A stretch of 64,000 nucleotides of DNA from Bacillus solimangrovi (lineage in GTDB: Bacteria > Bacillota > Bacilli > Bacillales > Bacillaceae_N): the NCBI RefSeq assembly GCF_001742425.1, contig NZ_MJEH01000011.1, forward strand, positions 62,001 through 126,000, in the 5' to 3' direction. A program made the position numbers and the translations under genes. Positions 8,330-15,859 of this stretch are shown here, one piece after another. Positions within the stretch are counted from its first letter, which is position 1; each line of letters begins with the position of its first letter. A model generated the notes under the pieces. It was not told where the DNA came from. It saw nothing but the letters and a program-made list of their open reading frames with translations, and made no database searches.

Positions 8330-9241
8330 CTACAATTGCTTTTGATAAAGTTGTAACCAATTTTGCCACTCATATTTTGTTTTTCCAAGTATTAAATGCC
8401 TATGCTCATTCTTTTCTTGTAACAGATATTCAACAGCTTGTCCACGAATACCTACCGAAAGATCACGATATTTCTCATTAAGATTTTGTGCAAGCTTTAG
8501 AGTTTGAGAAACATTTTTTTGTAACGTACATGACAGAAACACAAAACTCGGGCATGTTTTTTCTAAAATAATAGAAATATTATCAGTCGGAATACTCGAA
8601 CCTACATAAACAACATCATATCCACTTCTTTTTAGAAATAATGTAAAGCTTAATAATTCTGATTCATCTATCTCTTCTGGTCCACATACAGATATTACCT
8701 TCGGGAATATTGAGTTAACAGGTAACGTATACAATGCAGCACTAATTTGAGAACGAATGAATGTAGATGCAAATTGCTCCTGTTCAGATAACAGTATATT
8801 ATTTTCACACTGAGAACGAACGTTTAGCAATCCCCTTCCTAACACATCAACTAACACTTGATCGAGTGAATACAAACTGTATGCATGATGTAATATTTCT
8901 CTCGCGTTCCGTTCATTAAAATGGGTGAGTGTTTGTAACAGTTGATCTGAAATTATTTCGAGACGATTTAGATCACTTCTCTCTTCAAAGTAATCGTCAT
9001 TATTCAGTTCGAATTCATCAAGCAATTTAATAGCCTGACTTATAGAAATACCTTGATTTACCTTGTTTACTAACCATTTGAGCATCTTAACATGATCCTC
9101 AGTATACAATCGATATCCAGCTTCATTTCGTTTTGGTGAAATAATCTGATAACGACGCTCCCAAGCACGTAAAGTTCCTGGCTGAACACCGATCAATTTC
9201 GATACCGCTTTAATATTGTACTTGCCTTGAATTTCAGCCAT
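8330..9241 (-). CDS. MerR-family regulator with a degenerate cobalamin-binding-like domain
   Basis: This 303-residue protein starts at ATG 9241 (GGAGGG upstream). The N-terminus is a MerR winged-helix domain (YNIKAVSKLIGVQPGTLRAW, then RRYQIISPKRNEAGYRLY). A helical-bundle region (about 90-180) and a Rossmann-like region (about 185-300, PKVISVCGPEEIDESELLSF ... SGYDVVYVGSSIP) follow, the architecture of CarH/LitR light sensors. The residues that hold adenosylcobalamin in CarH appear lost. The conserved W is absent, the EH pair is EQ (SEQEQFASTF), and the His of the E-x-H-x-x-G motif is missing (CGPEEIDES). It probably does not bind B12 in the canonical way; target genes are unknown. The gene stands alone. 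Confidence 0.78.
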   Translation of the reverse strand: MAEIQGKYNIKAVSKLIGVQPGTLRAWERRYQIISPKRNEAGYRLYTEDHVKMLKWLVNKVNQGISISQAIKLLDEFELNNDDYFEERSDLNRLEIISDQLLQTLTHFNERNAREILHHAYSLYSLDQVLVDVLGRGLLNVRSQCENNILLSEQEQFASTFIRSQISAALYTLPVNSIFPKVISVCGPEEIDESELLSFTLFLKRSGYDVVYVGSSIPTDNISIILEKTCPSFVFLSCTLQKNVSQTLKLAQNLNEKYRDLSVGIRGQAVEYLLQEKNEHRHLILGKTKYEWQNWLQLYQKQL

Positions 9242-9426
9242 CTGTCCCTCCATTACGTTACATGATAAAACTCGAAACATTTTTTTATTATTTCGATTAC
9301 TACTTATCAATTAGAAAATTTATTTATAATAGAAGTTATTTTCTCTTATAGTTCAACTAATTTTACAATAACTAAATCAAATTCAATTATTTAATTGTAT
9401 GAATTCCAACGTATATCTTACTAGGA

Positions 9427-10188
9427 CTATGAGGAAGTAATTGTTATTAAATGAACCTGTGCAGGTGCACCTAACCTTAAAGGAAGTGCCGATGTTCCAT
9501 ATCCATTGCTTACAAATAAAACAGTCTCATTAAGTTCTTTAATACCACCCTTTTCATAAAGACCAAATGGACCGATTCGAATTTGACCACCGTGCGTATG
9601 TCCAGCTACAGTTAAGCGAATGTTATCCTCTATATGAATCTTATCTACAATTGATGGATCATGACTCATTAAAATTTTAAACCCTTCTTCGCTATCCTTT
9701 AGTGCTAATGGTAAATTATCACGTTTATTGGTTGGACAATCGACACCTAATAAAATTAATTTTTCTCCTATTTTAGATTCAAAGGTCACAGCTGTATTAT
9801 CCAAAATTATTACACCCTCATCTAACAACAAGGCATCTAATTGATGATAATCAACTTCATAATCATTATTACCCCATACAAAGTATACTGGTCCAATCCG
9901 CTTCAATTGTTGGATGTTTTTTCTGACTCGATCAAATGGCACACCTCTTTCCATTAAGTCTCCACCTAACAATACAAGGTCAGCCTTCCCTTTAACAAAT
10001 TCGATCATTTCATCTGGAATGCTCCGTTTATGAATATCAGAAATAAAAAAAAGCTTGATCTCATCAAAGCCTTCTGGGAAATCTTCATATGTTAATGTAG
10101 AAGTTTCTAATTTCCATTTATCAGCTTGTTTCCACATATAATACACAATGCCGAAACTAATATTAAATACTAAAAATACATAAAGCAT
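9427..10188 (-). CDS. ypbG: YpbG-like metallophosphoesterase
   Basis: This 253-residue protein has an N-terminal transmembrane anchor (MLYVFLVFNISFGIVYYMW) and a calcineurin-like phosphoesterase domain. The metal-binding series is complete: FFISDIHKR (D-x-H), LLGGDLMERG (GD), VWGNNDYEV (GNND in place of GNHD), MSHDP and VAGHTHGGQIRIG (GHTHGG). The substrate is unknown. ATG at 10188 is chosen because GGAGGG lies 7 nt upstream; the TTG at 10209 overlaps that site. It lies just downstream of the small membrane protein gene at 10206-10580, as ypbF-ypbG do in B. subtilis. Confidence 0.85.
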   Translation of the reverse strand: MLYVFLVFNISFGIVYYMWKQADKWKLETSTLTYEDFPEGFDEIKLFFISDIHKRSIPDEMIEFVKGKADLVLLGGDLMERGVPFDRVRKNIQQLKRIGPVYFVWGNNDYEVDYHQLDALLLDEGVIILDNTAVTFESKIGEKLILLGVDCPTNKRDNLPLALKDSEEGFKILMSHDPSIVDKIHIEDNIRLTVAGHTHGGQIRIGPFGLYEKGGIKELNETVLFVSNGYGTSALPLRLGAPAQVHLITITSS

Positions 10189-10205
10189 CGTAAAACCCTC
10201 CTGGT

Positions 10206-10580
10206 TCAACCTCTTCTCCTCACCCGTTCACGATTCAAATCTAACGAAATCATACCATATAATATAGAAAAAATTAATAGTGCAAGTACTTGCATACGAT
10301 AGATTGCAAATAAAAAAATAAAACTACAACTCAAAACAGAAACATTGACCAACAATTCTCTCCAGCGTTTTGTATCATCAGAAAATAACATACTACTCAT
10401 AATTCTCCTAACAAAGACAGATAAACATAGGAACGATAACGTAAAACATGTCATACCTGTTAAAAATGTTGTCGGTTCAAATATAAAATCTGTCCAGTTA
10501 GTAATAGTCATCCCCTTAAATATTCTAAAAGACAACCATCCACAACCTGTTCCAAAGATCAAGAAAAATGTCCTATTCAT
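10206..10580 (-). CDS. Small integral membrane protein, possibly YpbF (DUF2663)
   Basis: A 124-residue hydrophobic protein with about four predicted membrane segments (near 1-20, 36-56, 78-95, 98-112) and an Arg-rich tail ending NRERVRRRG. No catalytic motif is visible. The position between ypbG and the ypbE side, on the same strand with a gap of only 17 bp to ypbG, fits ypbF of B. subtilis. I assign this by context only and do not give the symbol. Confidence 0.7.
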   Translation of the reverse strand: MNRTFFLIFGTGCGWLSFRIFKGMTITNWTDFIFEPTTFLTGMTCFTLSFLCLSVFVRRIMSSMLFSDDTKRWRELLVNVSVLSCSFIFLFAIYRMQVLALLIFSILYGMISLDLNRERVRRRG

Positions 10581-10644
10581 TACTCACCCTCCTTACGTAT
10601 AACTTTATGAATAATTCACATTAACAATGAACATAAATAAAAAG

Positions 10645-10674
10645 ACATGTTGGACAATCAACACATCATACATT
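10645..10674 (+). promoter_or_regulatory. Candidate SigE promoter of cotJABC
   Basis: ACATGTT (10645-10651), a 15-bp spacer and CATACATT (10667-10674). The -10 matches the SigE consensus CATACAHT fully; the -35 is one mismatch from KMATATT. In B. subtilis cotJ is expressed in the mother cell under SigE. Confidence 0.65.
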
Positions 10675-10715
10675 TAAATAGAATAGCCAAAGCTACGCAC
10701 AAGGAGGATGCACGT

Positions 10716-10946
10716 ATGTATACGATGCGAAAGTATTATTATCCTTTCATTAGTCAGTTCGACCCTTGTCGACCAATTCGTGAGAAATCATACGAAACGC
10801 CACCAAACTTATATGTAGGCTTTCAACCATATGGACTTCCTCAATATCCACTAAGAGAAGCATTGTATGCAGGAACGTTATGGCCAATTTTTTACAATCC
10901 TTATAAGAGCCCATATAAGCATAGAGAGGAGCAAGATGAGCAATGA
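10716..10946 (+). CDS. cotJA: CotJA, spore coat protein
   Basis: This 76-residue Tyr/Pro-rich protein (MYTMRKYYYPFISQFDPCRP, then PPNLYVGFQPYGLPQYPL and EALYAGTLWPIFYNPY) matches CotJA. ATG at 10716 follows AAGGAGG at 10701. CotJA, B and C assemble in the inner coat of spores of Bacillus and related genera. The stop overlaps the cotJB start (ATGA), so the two are translationally coupled. Confidence 0.92.
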   Translation: MYTMRKYYYPFISQFDPCRPIREKSYETPPNLYVGFQPYGLPQYPLREALYAGTLWPIFYNPYKSPYKHREEQDEQ

Positions 10947-11206
10947 AAAAACAATTGCCTGATACCTACTATATTCTTATGGAGAAATTGCAGGCTGTTG
11001 ACTTTGCACTGATTGATCTTACTTTATACTTAGATACTCACCCAAAAGATGCTGAAGCTGTTCAACAATTCAACGACCTTGCCCAGCAAAGCATGCATAT
11101 AAGACAAGAATTTGAACAACAATTTGGCCCATTACAACAATATGGAAATAGCTACGTAAGCTTCCCATTCAGTTGGAAAAAAGCCCCTTGGCCATGGCAA
11201 GTATAA
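10943..11206 (+). CDS. cotJB: CotJB, spore coat protein
   Basis: An 87-residue CotJB-family protein: MKKQLPDTYYILMEKLQAVD and FALIDLTLYLDTHPKD, with an aromatic C-terminus (SFSWKKAPWPWQV-type ending SWKKAPWPWQV). It starts inside the cotJA stop codon. It is required for incorporation of CotJC into the coat in B. subtilis. The following cotJC gene is 33 bp downstream. Confidence 0.92.
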   Translation: MKKQLPDTYYILMEKLQAVDFALIDLTLYLDTHPKDAEAVQQFNDLAQQSMHIRQEFEQQFGPLQQYGNSYVSFPFSWKKAPWPWQV

Positions 11207-11239
11207 TCCCGCACATAACGAAGGAGGTACGCTTAAAAA

Positions 11240-11809
11240 ATGTGGTATTACGATAAAAAGCTTCAATACCCTGTCCGAGTTAGCCAATGTAATCCTACCC
11301 TAGCAAAGTACTTAATGGAACTATATGCTGGTGCTGACGGGGAATTATCTGCTGCACTTCGTTATTTAAATCAACGATACGCGATACCCGATAAAGTAGT
11401 TGGATTGTTAACAGATATCGGTACAGAAGAATTTGCTCATTTAGAAATGCTTGCAACGATGATCTATAAATTAACGAAGGACGCTACACCAGATCAACTG
11501 GAGGCAGCAGGACTTGCAGATGGTTATGCGGGGCATGGCAAAGGAATCACCTATACCAATGCAGCCGGTCAAGCTTGGACTGCAAGCTATATCGCATCCA
11601 AAGGAGATCCTATCGCCGACTTATATGAAGATATTGCTGCAGAAGAGAAGGCACGTGCATCATACCAATGGGTCATTAACTTATCAGATGATCCAGATCT
11701 AAATGATGGTTTACGATTCTTACGAGAGAGAGAAATCATCCATTCACAACGATTCCGTGAAGCAGTCGAAATTTTGAAGGAAGAACGGGATAGAAAGAAA
11801 GTATTCTAA
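11240..11809 (+). CDS. cotJC: CotJC, manganese-catalase-type spore coat protein
   Basis: A 189-residue protein of the Mn-catalase ferritin-like family. Metal-ligand segments are visible: AGADGELSAALRYLNQRY, GTEEFAHLEMLATMI, EDIAAEEKARASYQWV and LREREIIHSQRFREA, which supply the Glu/His set for a dinuclear manganese site. It is the last gene of the cotJ operon, with GAAGGAGGT before its ATG. It likely removes peroxide at the spore surface; activity is inferred from the family. Confidence 0.93.
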   Translation: MWYYDKKLQYPVRVSQCNPTLAKYLMELYAGADGELSAALRYLNQRYAIPDKVVGLLTDIGTEEFAHLEMLATMIYKLTKDATPDQLEAAGLADGYAGHGKGITYTNAAGQAWTASYIASKGDPIADLYEDIAAEEKARASYQWVINLSDDPDLNDGLRFLREREIIHSQRFREAVEILKEERDRKKVF

Positions 11810-11859
11810 GAGAAAACAAAAATGTGTAAAACAATCGATCTTGGAACACTTACTTCATA

Positions 11860-11909
11860 CAATTAACCTTCAGTGGAAAACAAATACTATGACCATTGTT
11901 GGTTAATTG
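11860..11909. repeat. Hairpin repeat, copy B (after cotJC)
   Basis: Inverted arms CAATTAACCTTCAGTGG and CCATTGTTGGTTAATTG pair with a few mismatches around a 16-nt loop. The arms resemble those of the hairpin at 12358-12405 (ACTAACCATCAGTGGG), suggesting a diverged copy of the same element. It may also terminate cotJ transcription, though no U-run follows. Confidence 0.55.
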
Positions 11910-12357
11910 TATTTTATTAAAATGCCCTGTTAAATTGAAGATAAAGTTACTTTCTGTACTTACCTCTAAATAATCTTACTTCATAAACCCCTGATATCTT
12001 GGCTTAAATTAGAATTCAAAACTTTTGTAACACAAACTTTTTCATCTAAATCAAAATCCCCATTAATCGTGTTCCAACTATCCATCACCCCTCATTGAAA
12101 CAATAACTTCACCTGTACTTCTATTTTCATAGACCCAACCGTAAAAACCAGATAGTTTCTTTTTTTCTATATTAATTGAATCCATTCAGGAAAACCATAT
12201 ACATATTGCCCCATATCTCCTAATTGTTCAGTGAAGTTTTCATATTCCATCCAACTTTTTTTATACGCAATTAAGTAAACGCTTTCGTATCAAAGATCGG
12301 ATGGTACACTTCGTTCGCTGTCCTCAAGAAGTGAGCATAATAGATGAAATAAAGTAA
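11910..12357. other. Gene-free stretch, possibly decayed coding sequence on minus strand
   Basis: No intact gene is seen. The minus strand contains disconnected, protein-like fragments interrupted by stops: near 12170-12260 SWMEYENFTEQLGDMGQYVY, near 12078-12160 KLSGFYGWVYENRSTGEVIV, and near 12000-12070 in another frame SWNTINGDFDLDEKV. This could be an old pseudogene, but I cannot name the family and the fragments may be chance. Confidence 0.3.
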
Positions 12358-12405
12358 AACTAACCATCAGTGGGGGTTTCCTTCATAGCCCATTGATGGT
12401 TAGTT
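12358..12405 (-). repeat. Hairpin repeat, copy A, and likely terminator of the kinase gene
   Basis: Near-perfect 17-bp arms AACTAACCATCAGTGGG / CCCATTGATGGTTAGTT flank a loop containing TTTCCTTCAT. The minus strand continues TTTTACTTTATT, so it can terminate the kinase transcript. The loop word TTCCTTCAT recurs in the hairpin after serA (35938-35980), identifying a repeat family. Confidence 0.7.
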
Positions 12406-12473
12406 AAACGAAACAAGTCGTTATTTAAAACACTCATATTTTTTTAAAAAAAGCGCCTTTAGCAAAATCATTA

Positions 12474-14231
12474 TTAAGCTTGTGCAACTGGCAATTGAAT
12501 CTCAACAGTAGTTCCTTCTCCTAATTCACTTTGAAATTCAACTTTACCTTTATGGTCTTTGATAATCTTAAAGCATACCATTAAACCTAAACCTGTCCCC
12601 TTCTCTTTCGTCGTATAGAATGGTTCTCCGATCTTTTTGATTCTTTCTTTGGATATACCTTTGCCTAGATCAATTATGCTTATATGTATACGTGTATCTT
12701 TACGTTCAAGAATCACGTGGACCTTTCCATCCTTAGGTTTTGCTTCAATTGAGTTTTTAATGAGATTAATAAAAACTTGTTTCAGTTGATTTGTGTTCCC
12801 ACTACAGATGAAATCGTCTTCAGTTTTTACAATATTAATTTGTATATTGTTTAAGATTGCATTCGTATCTAATAAAGACTTAACATCTTGTAAGATCCGA
12901 TCTACATCTACATTTGTATATGGAACGTCCATTGGCTTTGAAATCGTGAGTAGCTCACCTGCCACTGAATTAATCCGTTCAATCTCATTAGACATCAAAT
13001 CTAAGTAACCTTTGTATTTTTCAGGTTCTGCACACTTCATAATTTGAGTGAAACCTTTAAGCGTTGTTAAAGGATTACGTATTTCATGTGCTACGCCAGC
13101 AGCTAATTCTCCAACAACATTTAACTTTTCAGATTGAATAAGTATTTTCTCATTCTCTTTTCTTTGAGTAATATCATTGACTACACATAAAATATGACGA
13201 GTAGACTTCTTAGTAATAGGTACTTTTGTAATCTCAACAATTTTTGTTTCATTATTACAGTTAATCATTACATCTTCTTCAAGAATGATTTCTTTTCCCT
13301 GTTCAATCACAAACTGATCTTGCTCCTGATGCCTTTTCAAATCGTTGTCTGGAATATCCAAGCTATCTTCAGTTAGACCATATACTTCGTCCATTGTTAC
13401 ATTATAAAAATTCAAAAAAGCTTTGTTGGCTAAAACAACCTGCCCTTTATCATTTTTCACATAAATAAAGCTGGGGTTATGATCAATGACTTTTTTCAAA
13501 AAGGTTTGCTGTTCCTCTAATTTAGTATTCATGACTCCAATCATTTTCGTATGCATTTGAAAGTATATCGTCGAAATTAAGATTGTTATCAGTATGGAGT
13601 TCATACTTGATACATATAATGGAACTTTATCAGTAATGCTTATTAATCCAATAATACATAGCAGTAAAAATGATAACGGTAAACCTATTGAAAGAGGATA
13701 ACCTTCTATACTTCTTGCTACAATTGACAAATAAGTTAGTAGCAACACATTCAATACGATCAAAATTAGATTAATCGTAAATAAACTTCCCCACTCTCCA
13801 TACATTGGATAGTAATGTGGTATTGATAATCCTCTAACCACTTCCAAACCTAGTAGACCTTTGTTCGTCCACCCTACAATATATAAAAATAAACTGTAAC
13901 AAAAGAACAAGCCTAGTACATATTTGTTGTAAATATATTTCAAAAGATCATGTTGCTCATTCCTCACTTTATTATAGACAAATTGACTAATAATAAAGAT
14001 TGCAGGACCTAAAAAAATAGAGCCCGCTCTAAATAATCGAAAAAGAGATTCTATTATTTTTTCGTTAAGGAACTGACCAGCATATAATACTGAAATATCT
14101 AATTGCCACATTGAAATTAAAATCATTAATAAACACAATTTCTTAGATAGTTCACCTTTATCATTAACTGCGATCGTTAATCCCAACACTACTGGAATAA
14201 GAGCGACTGAGCCTAACAGAATGAAATTCAT
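12474..14231 (-). CDS. Membrane sensor histidine kinase, sporulation-kinase type
   Basis: From ATG at 14231 this is 585 residues. About seven membrane helices span residues 1-225. A PAS domain follows (about 245-350, HNPSFIYVKNDKGQVVLANK), then the dimerisation domain with GELAAGVAHEIRNPLTTLKG (near 375) and a HATPase domain with IKNSIEAKP, DLGKGI and GTGLGLMVC. The H-box is of the class seen in the Spo0A phosphorelay kinases KinA-KinE. No response regulator gene is nearby, which fits an orphan phosphorelay kinase. It begins 16 nt after the ketoacyl-synthase stop, with its ribosome site AGGAGG 12 nt before the ATG, so it is co-transcribed with that gene. Confidence 0.85.
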   Translation of the reverse strand: MNFILLGSVALIPVVLGLTIAVNDKGELSKKLCLLMILISMWQLDISVLYAGQFLNEKIIESLFRLFRAGSIFLGPAIFIISQFVYNKVRNEQHDLLKYIYNKYVLGLFFCYSLFLYIVGWTNKGLLGLEVVRGLSIPHYYPMYGEWGSLFTINLILIVLNVLLLTYLSIVARSIEGYPLSIGLPLSFLLLCIIGLISITDKVPLYVSSMNSILITILISTIYFQMHTKMIGVMNTKLEEQQTFLKKVIDHNPSFIYVKNDKGQVVLANKAFLNFYNVTMDEVYGLTEDSLDIPDNDLKRHQEQDQFVIEQGKEIILEEDVMINCNNETKIVEITKVPITKKSTRHILCVVNDITQRKENEKILIQSEKLNVVGELAAGVAHEIRNPLTTLKGFTQIMKCAEPEKYKGYLDLMSNEIERINSVAGELLTISKPMDVPYTNVDVDRILQDVKSLLDTNAILNNIQINIVKTEDDFICSGNTNQLKQVFINLIKNSIEAKPKDGKVHVILERKDTRIHISIIDLGKGISKERIKKIGEPFYTTKEKGTGLGLMVCFKIIKDHKGKVEFQSELGEGTTVEIQLPVAQA

Positions 14232-14247
14232 CTTTCCATTGCTCCTC

Positions 14248-15426
14248 CTACACTTTGGATAATAATAGACTCGTATTGTTACCACCATAACCATGATTTG
14301 TAATTAGAGTACTATCTACTGGTACATACTTCGTCTCTTTTACTAAAGGTAATTTCTCGTATTTTTCCTGAGACGAATGTGTAGTAGGTGGTATAAAACT
14401 ATGCTTCATAGAAATTAGACTTGCAATACATTGAAGGATACCCGAAGCACCAAAAGCATGCCCTATCATCCCTTTAATCGACGTTATTGGAACTTGTCCA
14501 TCAAACAAAGTGGTATGAACAAATTCTTCAATATTATCATTCTCTAGTATTCCCAATGCTTGACTGTTAACATATGTCGGCGTGTGTTCTCGCACTGTAT
14601 TTTTAACAGCTGTTAACATATTTTCTCCACTAGTATCAGAATGAAATATTGACATTCCATCTTGATTAGCATGTATTCCATCTATGTAACCTAAGATTTC
14701 TTTGTTATCGTCCATCACTTCCGATTCTCGTTCTAAAATGATAGCCCCTGCTCCTTCTGACATTATAAAACCGCTGCCTGGTTGAAAAGGACCTCCTATT
14801 TTTTCAAGATCTTCTTCTAGACTTAGTATCTTTAGCTTAGAATATCCATAAAAAGCTGTCTTACAAATTGTTGAGTCTACTCCTCCAACGATACATATGT
14901 CAGCTTGGTTAGATTCAATTAATAACTTGCCGATATTAACAGCATCCAAACTTGATGTACAACTATTTGAAACTGTAAATGATAATCCATTTAATCCTAA
15001 AAAGGATGTAATACCAGACGCAATACTACTAGCATTCATCTTTCCAACCGCAGTTGGTGGAAATTTTCTATATTGATCTTTTGCAACTAAACTTACATAT
15101 TCTTCAATTTCGTTAAAATTTCCGCTTGATGAACCAAATACGACTGCAATTCGTTTCTTATTTTTTAATTGGTCAATTTCGGACATTTTGTAGGCGTCAA
15201 ATGCTGCAGCGATAGCCATTCTTGTCGCACGTGGATATTTCTTTAACTTAACACCATTTACTTCATCAAACTGATCATCAACGATCCCACACAATACTTT
15301 TTCCTCATTTAACCCATCTGTTAAAGAAAACACAGACAATCCTTTTTCTAACACACTCTTGAACTCTGTTTCATTACTAATCTTAGGTGCTCTAACACCA
15401 AAACCTGTAATACATACTCTTTCCAC
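14248..15426 (-). CDS. Beta-ketoacyl synthase-like protein with altered active site
   Basis: GTG at 15426 (TTGAGGAG ten bases upstream) gives 392 residues with a full FabF-type thiolase fold. VCITGFGVRAP starts the protein, the nucleophile motif SNSCTSSLDAV holds Cys156, and SIKGMIGHAFGASG holds Lys318 and His323. TNHGYGGNNTSLLL ends the fold. The first catalytic His of the Cys-His-His triad, normally in NAHGT, is Gln289 (YVNSQALGILEND). Decarboxylative condensation should be impaired or changed. No acyl carrier protein, ketoreductase or other lipid or polyketide gene is nearby; the only partner is the sensor kinase downstream. The substrate is unknown. Confidence 0.85.
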   Translation of the reverse strand: MERVCITGFGVRAPKISNETEFKSVLEKGLSVFSLTDGLNEEKVLCGIVDDQFDEVNGVKLKKYPRATRMAIAAAFDAYKMSEIDQLKNKKRIAVVFGSSSGNFNEIEEYVSLVAKDQYRKFPPTAVGKMNASSIASGITSFLGLNGLSFTVSNSCTSSLDAVNIGKLLIESNQADICIVGGVDSTICKTAFYGYSKLKILSLEEDLEKIGGPFQPGSGFIMSEGAGAIILERESEVMDDNKEILGYIDGIHANQDGMSIFHSDTSGENMLTAVKNTVREHTPTYVNSQALGILENDNIEEFVHTTLFDGQVPITSIKGMIGHAFGASGILQCIASLISMKHSFIPPTTHSSQEKYEKLPLVKETKYVPVDSTLITNHGYGGNNTSLLLSKV

Positions 15427-15483
15427 TACAAACACACTCCTCAACTATTTCTCACAAGTATAATTCTTCCATATCAAAAAGTA

Positions 15484-15490
15484 TGTCGAA
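15484..15490 (+). promoter_or_regulatory. Possible Spo0A box upstream of the ketoacyl-synthase/kinase operon
   Basis: TGTCGAA, a perfect 0A-box core, lies 58 bp upstream of the GTG start of the divergent ketoacyl-synthase gene. A 7-bp match is weak evidence alone; the sporulation-type kinase in the operon makes it worth noting. Confidence 0.35.
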
Positions 15491-15701
15491 ACTTGTACTC
15501 TATTCAAATAAAATGTTGACAATTGTGTGAGATTGTAACAATTAGAGGAAATTTATACACTATTTCATTTTATAATCAAGTTAGGAAATGAAAGCGTACT
15601 AATTTGAAAAAGGAAAATTGATTTATTTAAAGGTTCATGGTTTAGTCACATATACAACATGTTTATATAAAAAAATGTATTACAATTAGAGTAGCCTAAG
15701 T

Positions 15702-15719
15702 TTGTGACTTTTTTCACAA
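15702..15719. promoter_or_regulatory. Rex operator upstream of the cytochrome bd operon
   Basis: TTGTGACTTTTTTCACAA is a perfect TTGTGA-N6-TCACAA inverted repeat, the binding pattern of the NADH-sensing repressor Rex. It lies 27 bp before the first small gene of the operon and 141 bp before cydA. Rex represses cydABCD in B. subtilis until the NADH/NAD ratio rises. Confidence 0.8.
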
Positions 15720-15745
15720 TAATTCTAATAGCAGAAGGTGATTCT

Positions 15746-15838
15746 ATGATTAAAAAACAAGAAAAATGGTTATTTATCGTTTCAGTTAGTGTCGGCATCA
15801 TTATGCTATTGTCATTTATCAGTCGGATATTCAGATGA
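15746..15838 (+). CDS. 30-residue single-pass membrane peptide upstream of cydA
   Basis: A short frame, MIKKQEKWLF followed by IVSVSVGIIMLLSFISRIFR, has a good ribosome site (AAGGTGAT six bases before ATG). It is one Lys-rich N-terminus plus one membrane helix. It ends 21 bp before the cydA start and lies downstream of the Rex site, so it is in the operon. It resembles CydX-type small subunits in size and topology, but I recognise no family. It might instead be a leader peptide. Confidence 0.55.
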   Translation: MIKKQEKWLFIVSVSVGIIMLLSFISRIFR

Positions 15839-15859
15839 TGAAGAAGAGGAGGTTTTCCA

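Noticed and set aside
12265-12285. cre-like word CGAAAGCGTTTACT on the minus strand in the gap after cotJC
   Set aside because: One mismatch in the core TG and no promoter or gene start nearby for it to control.
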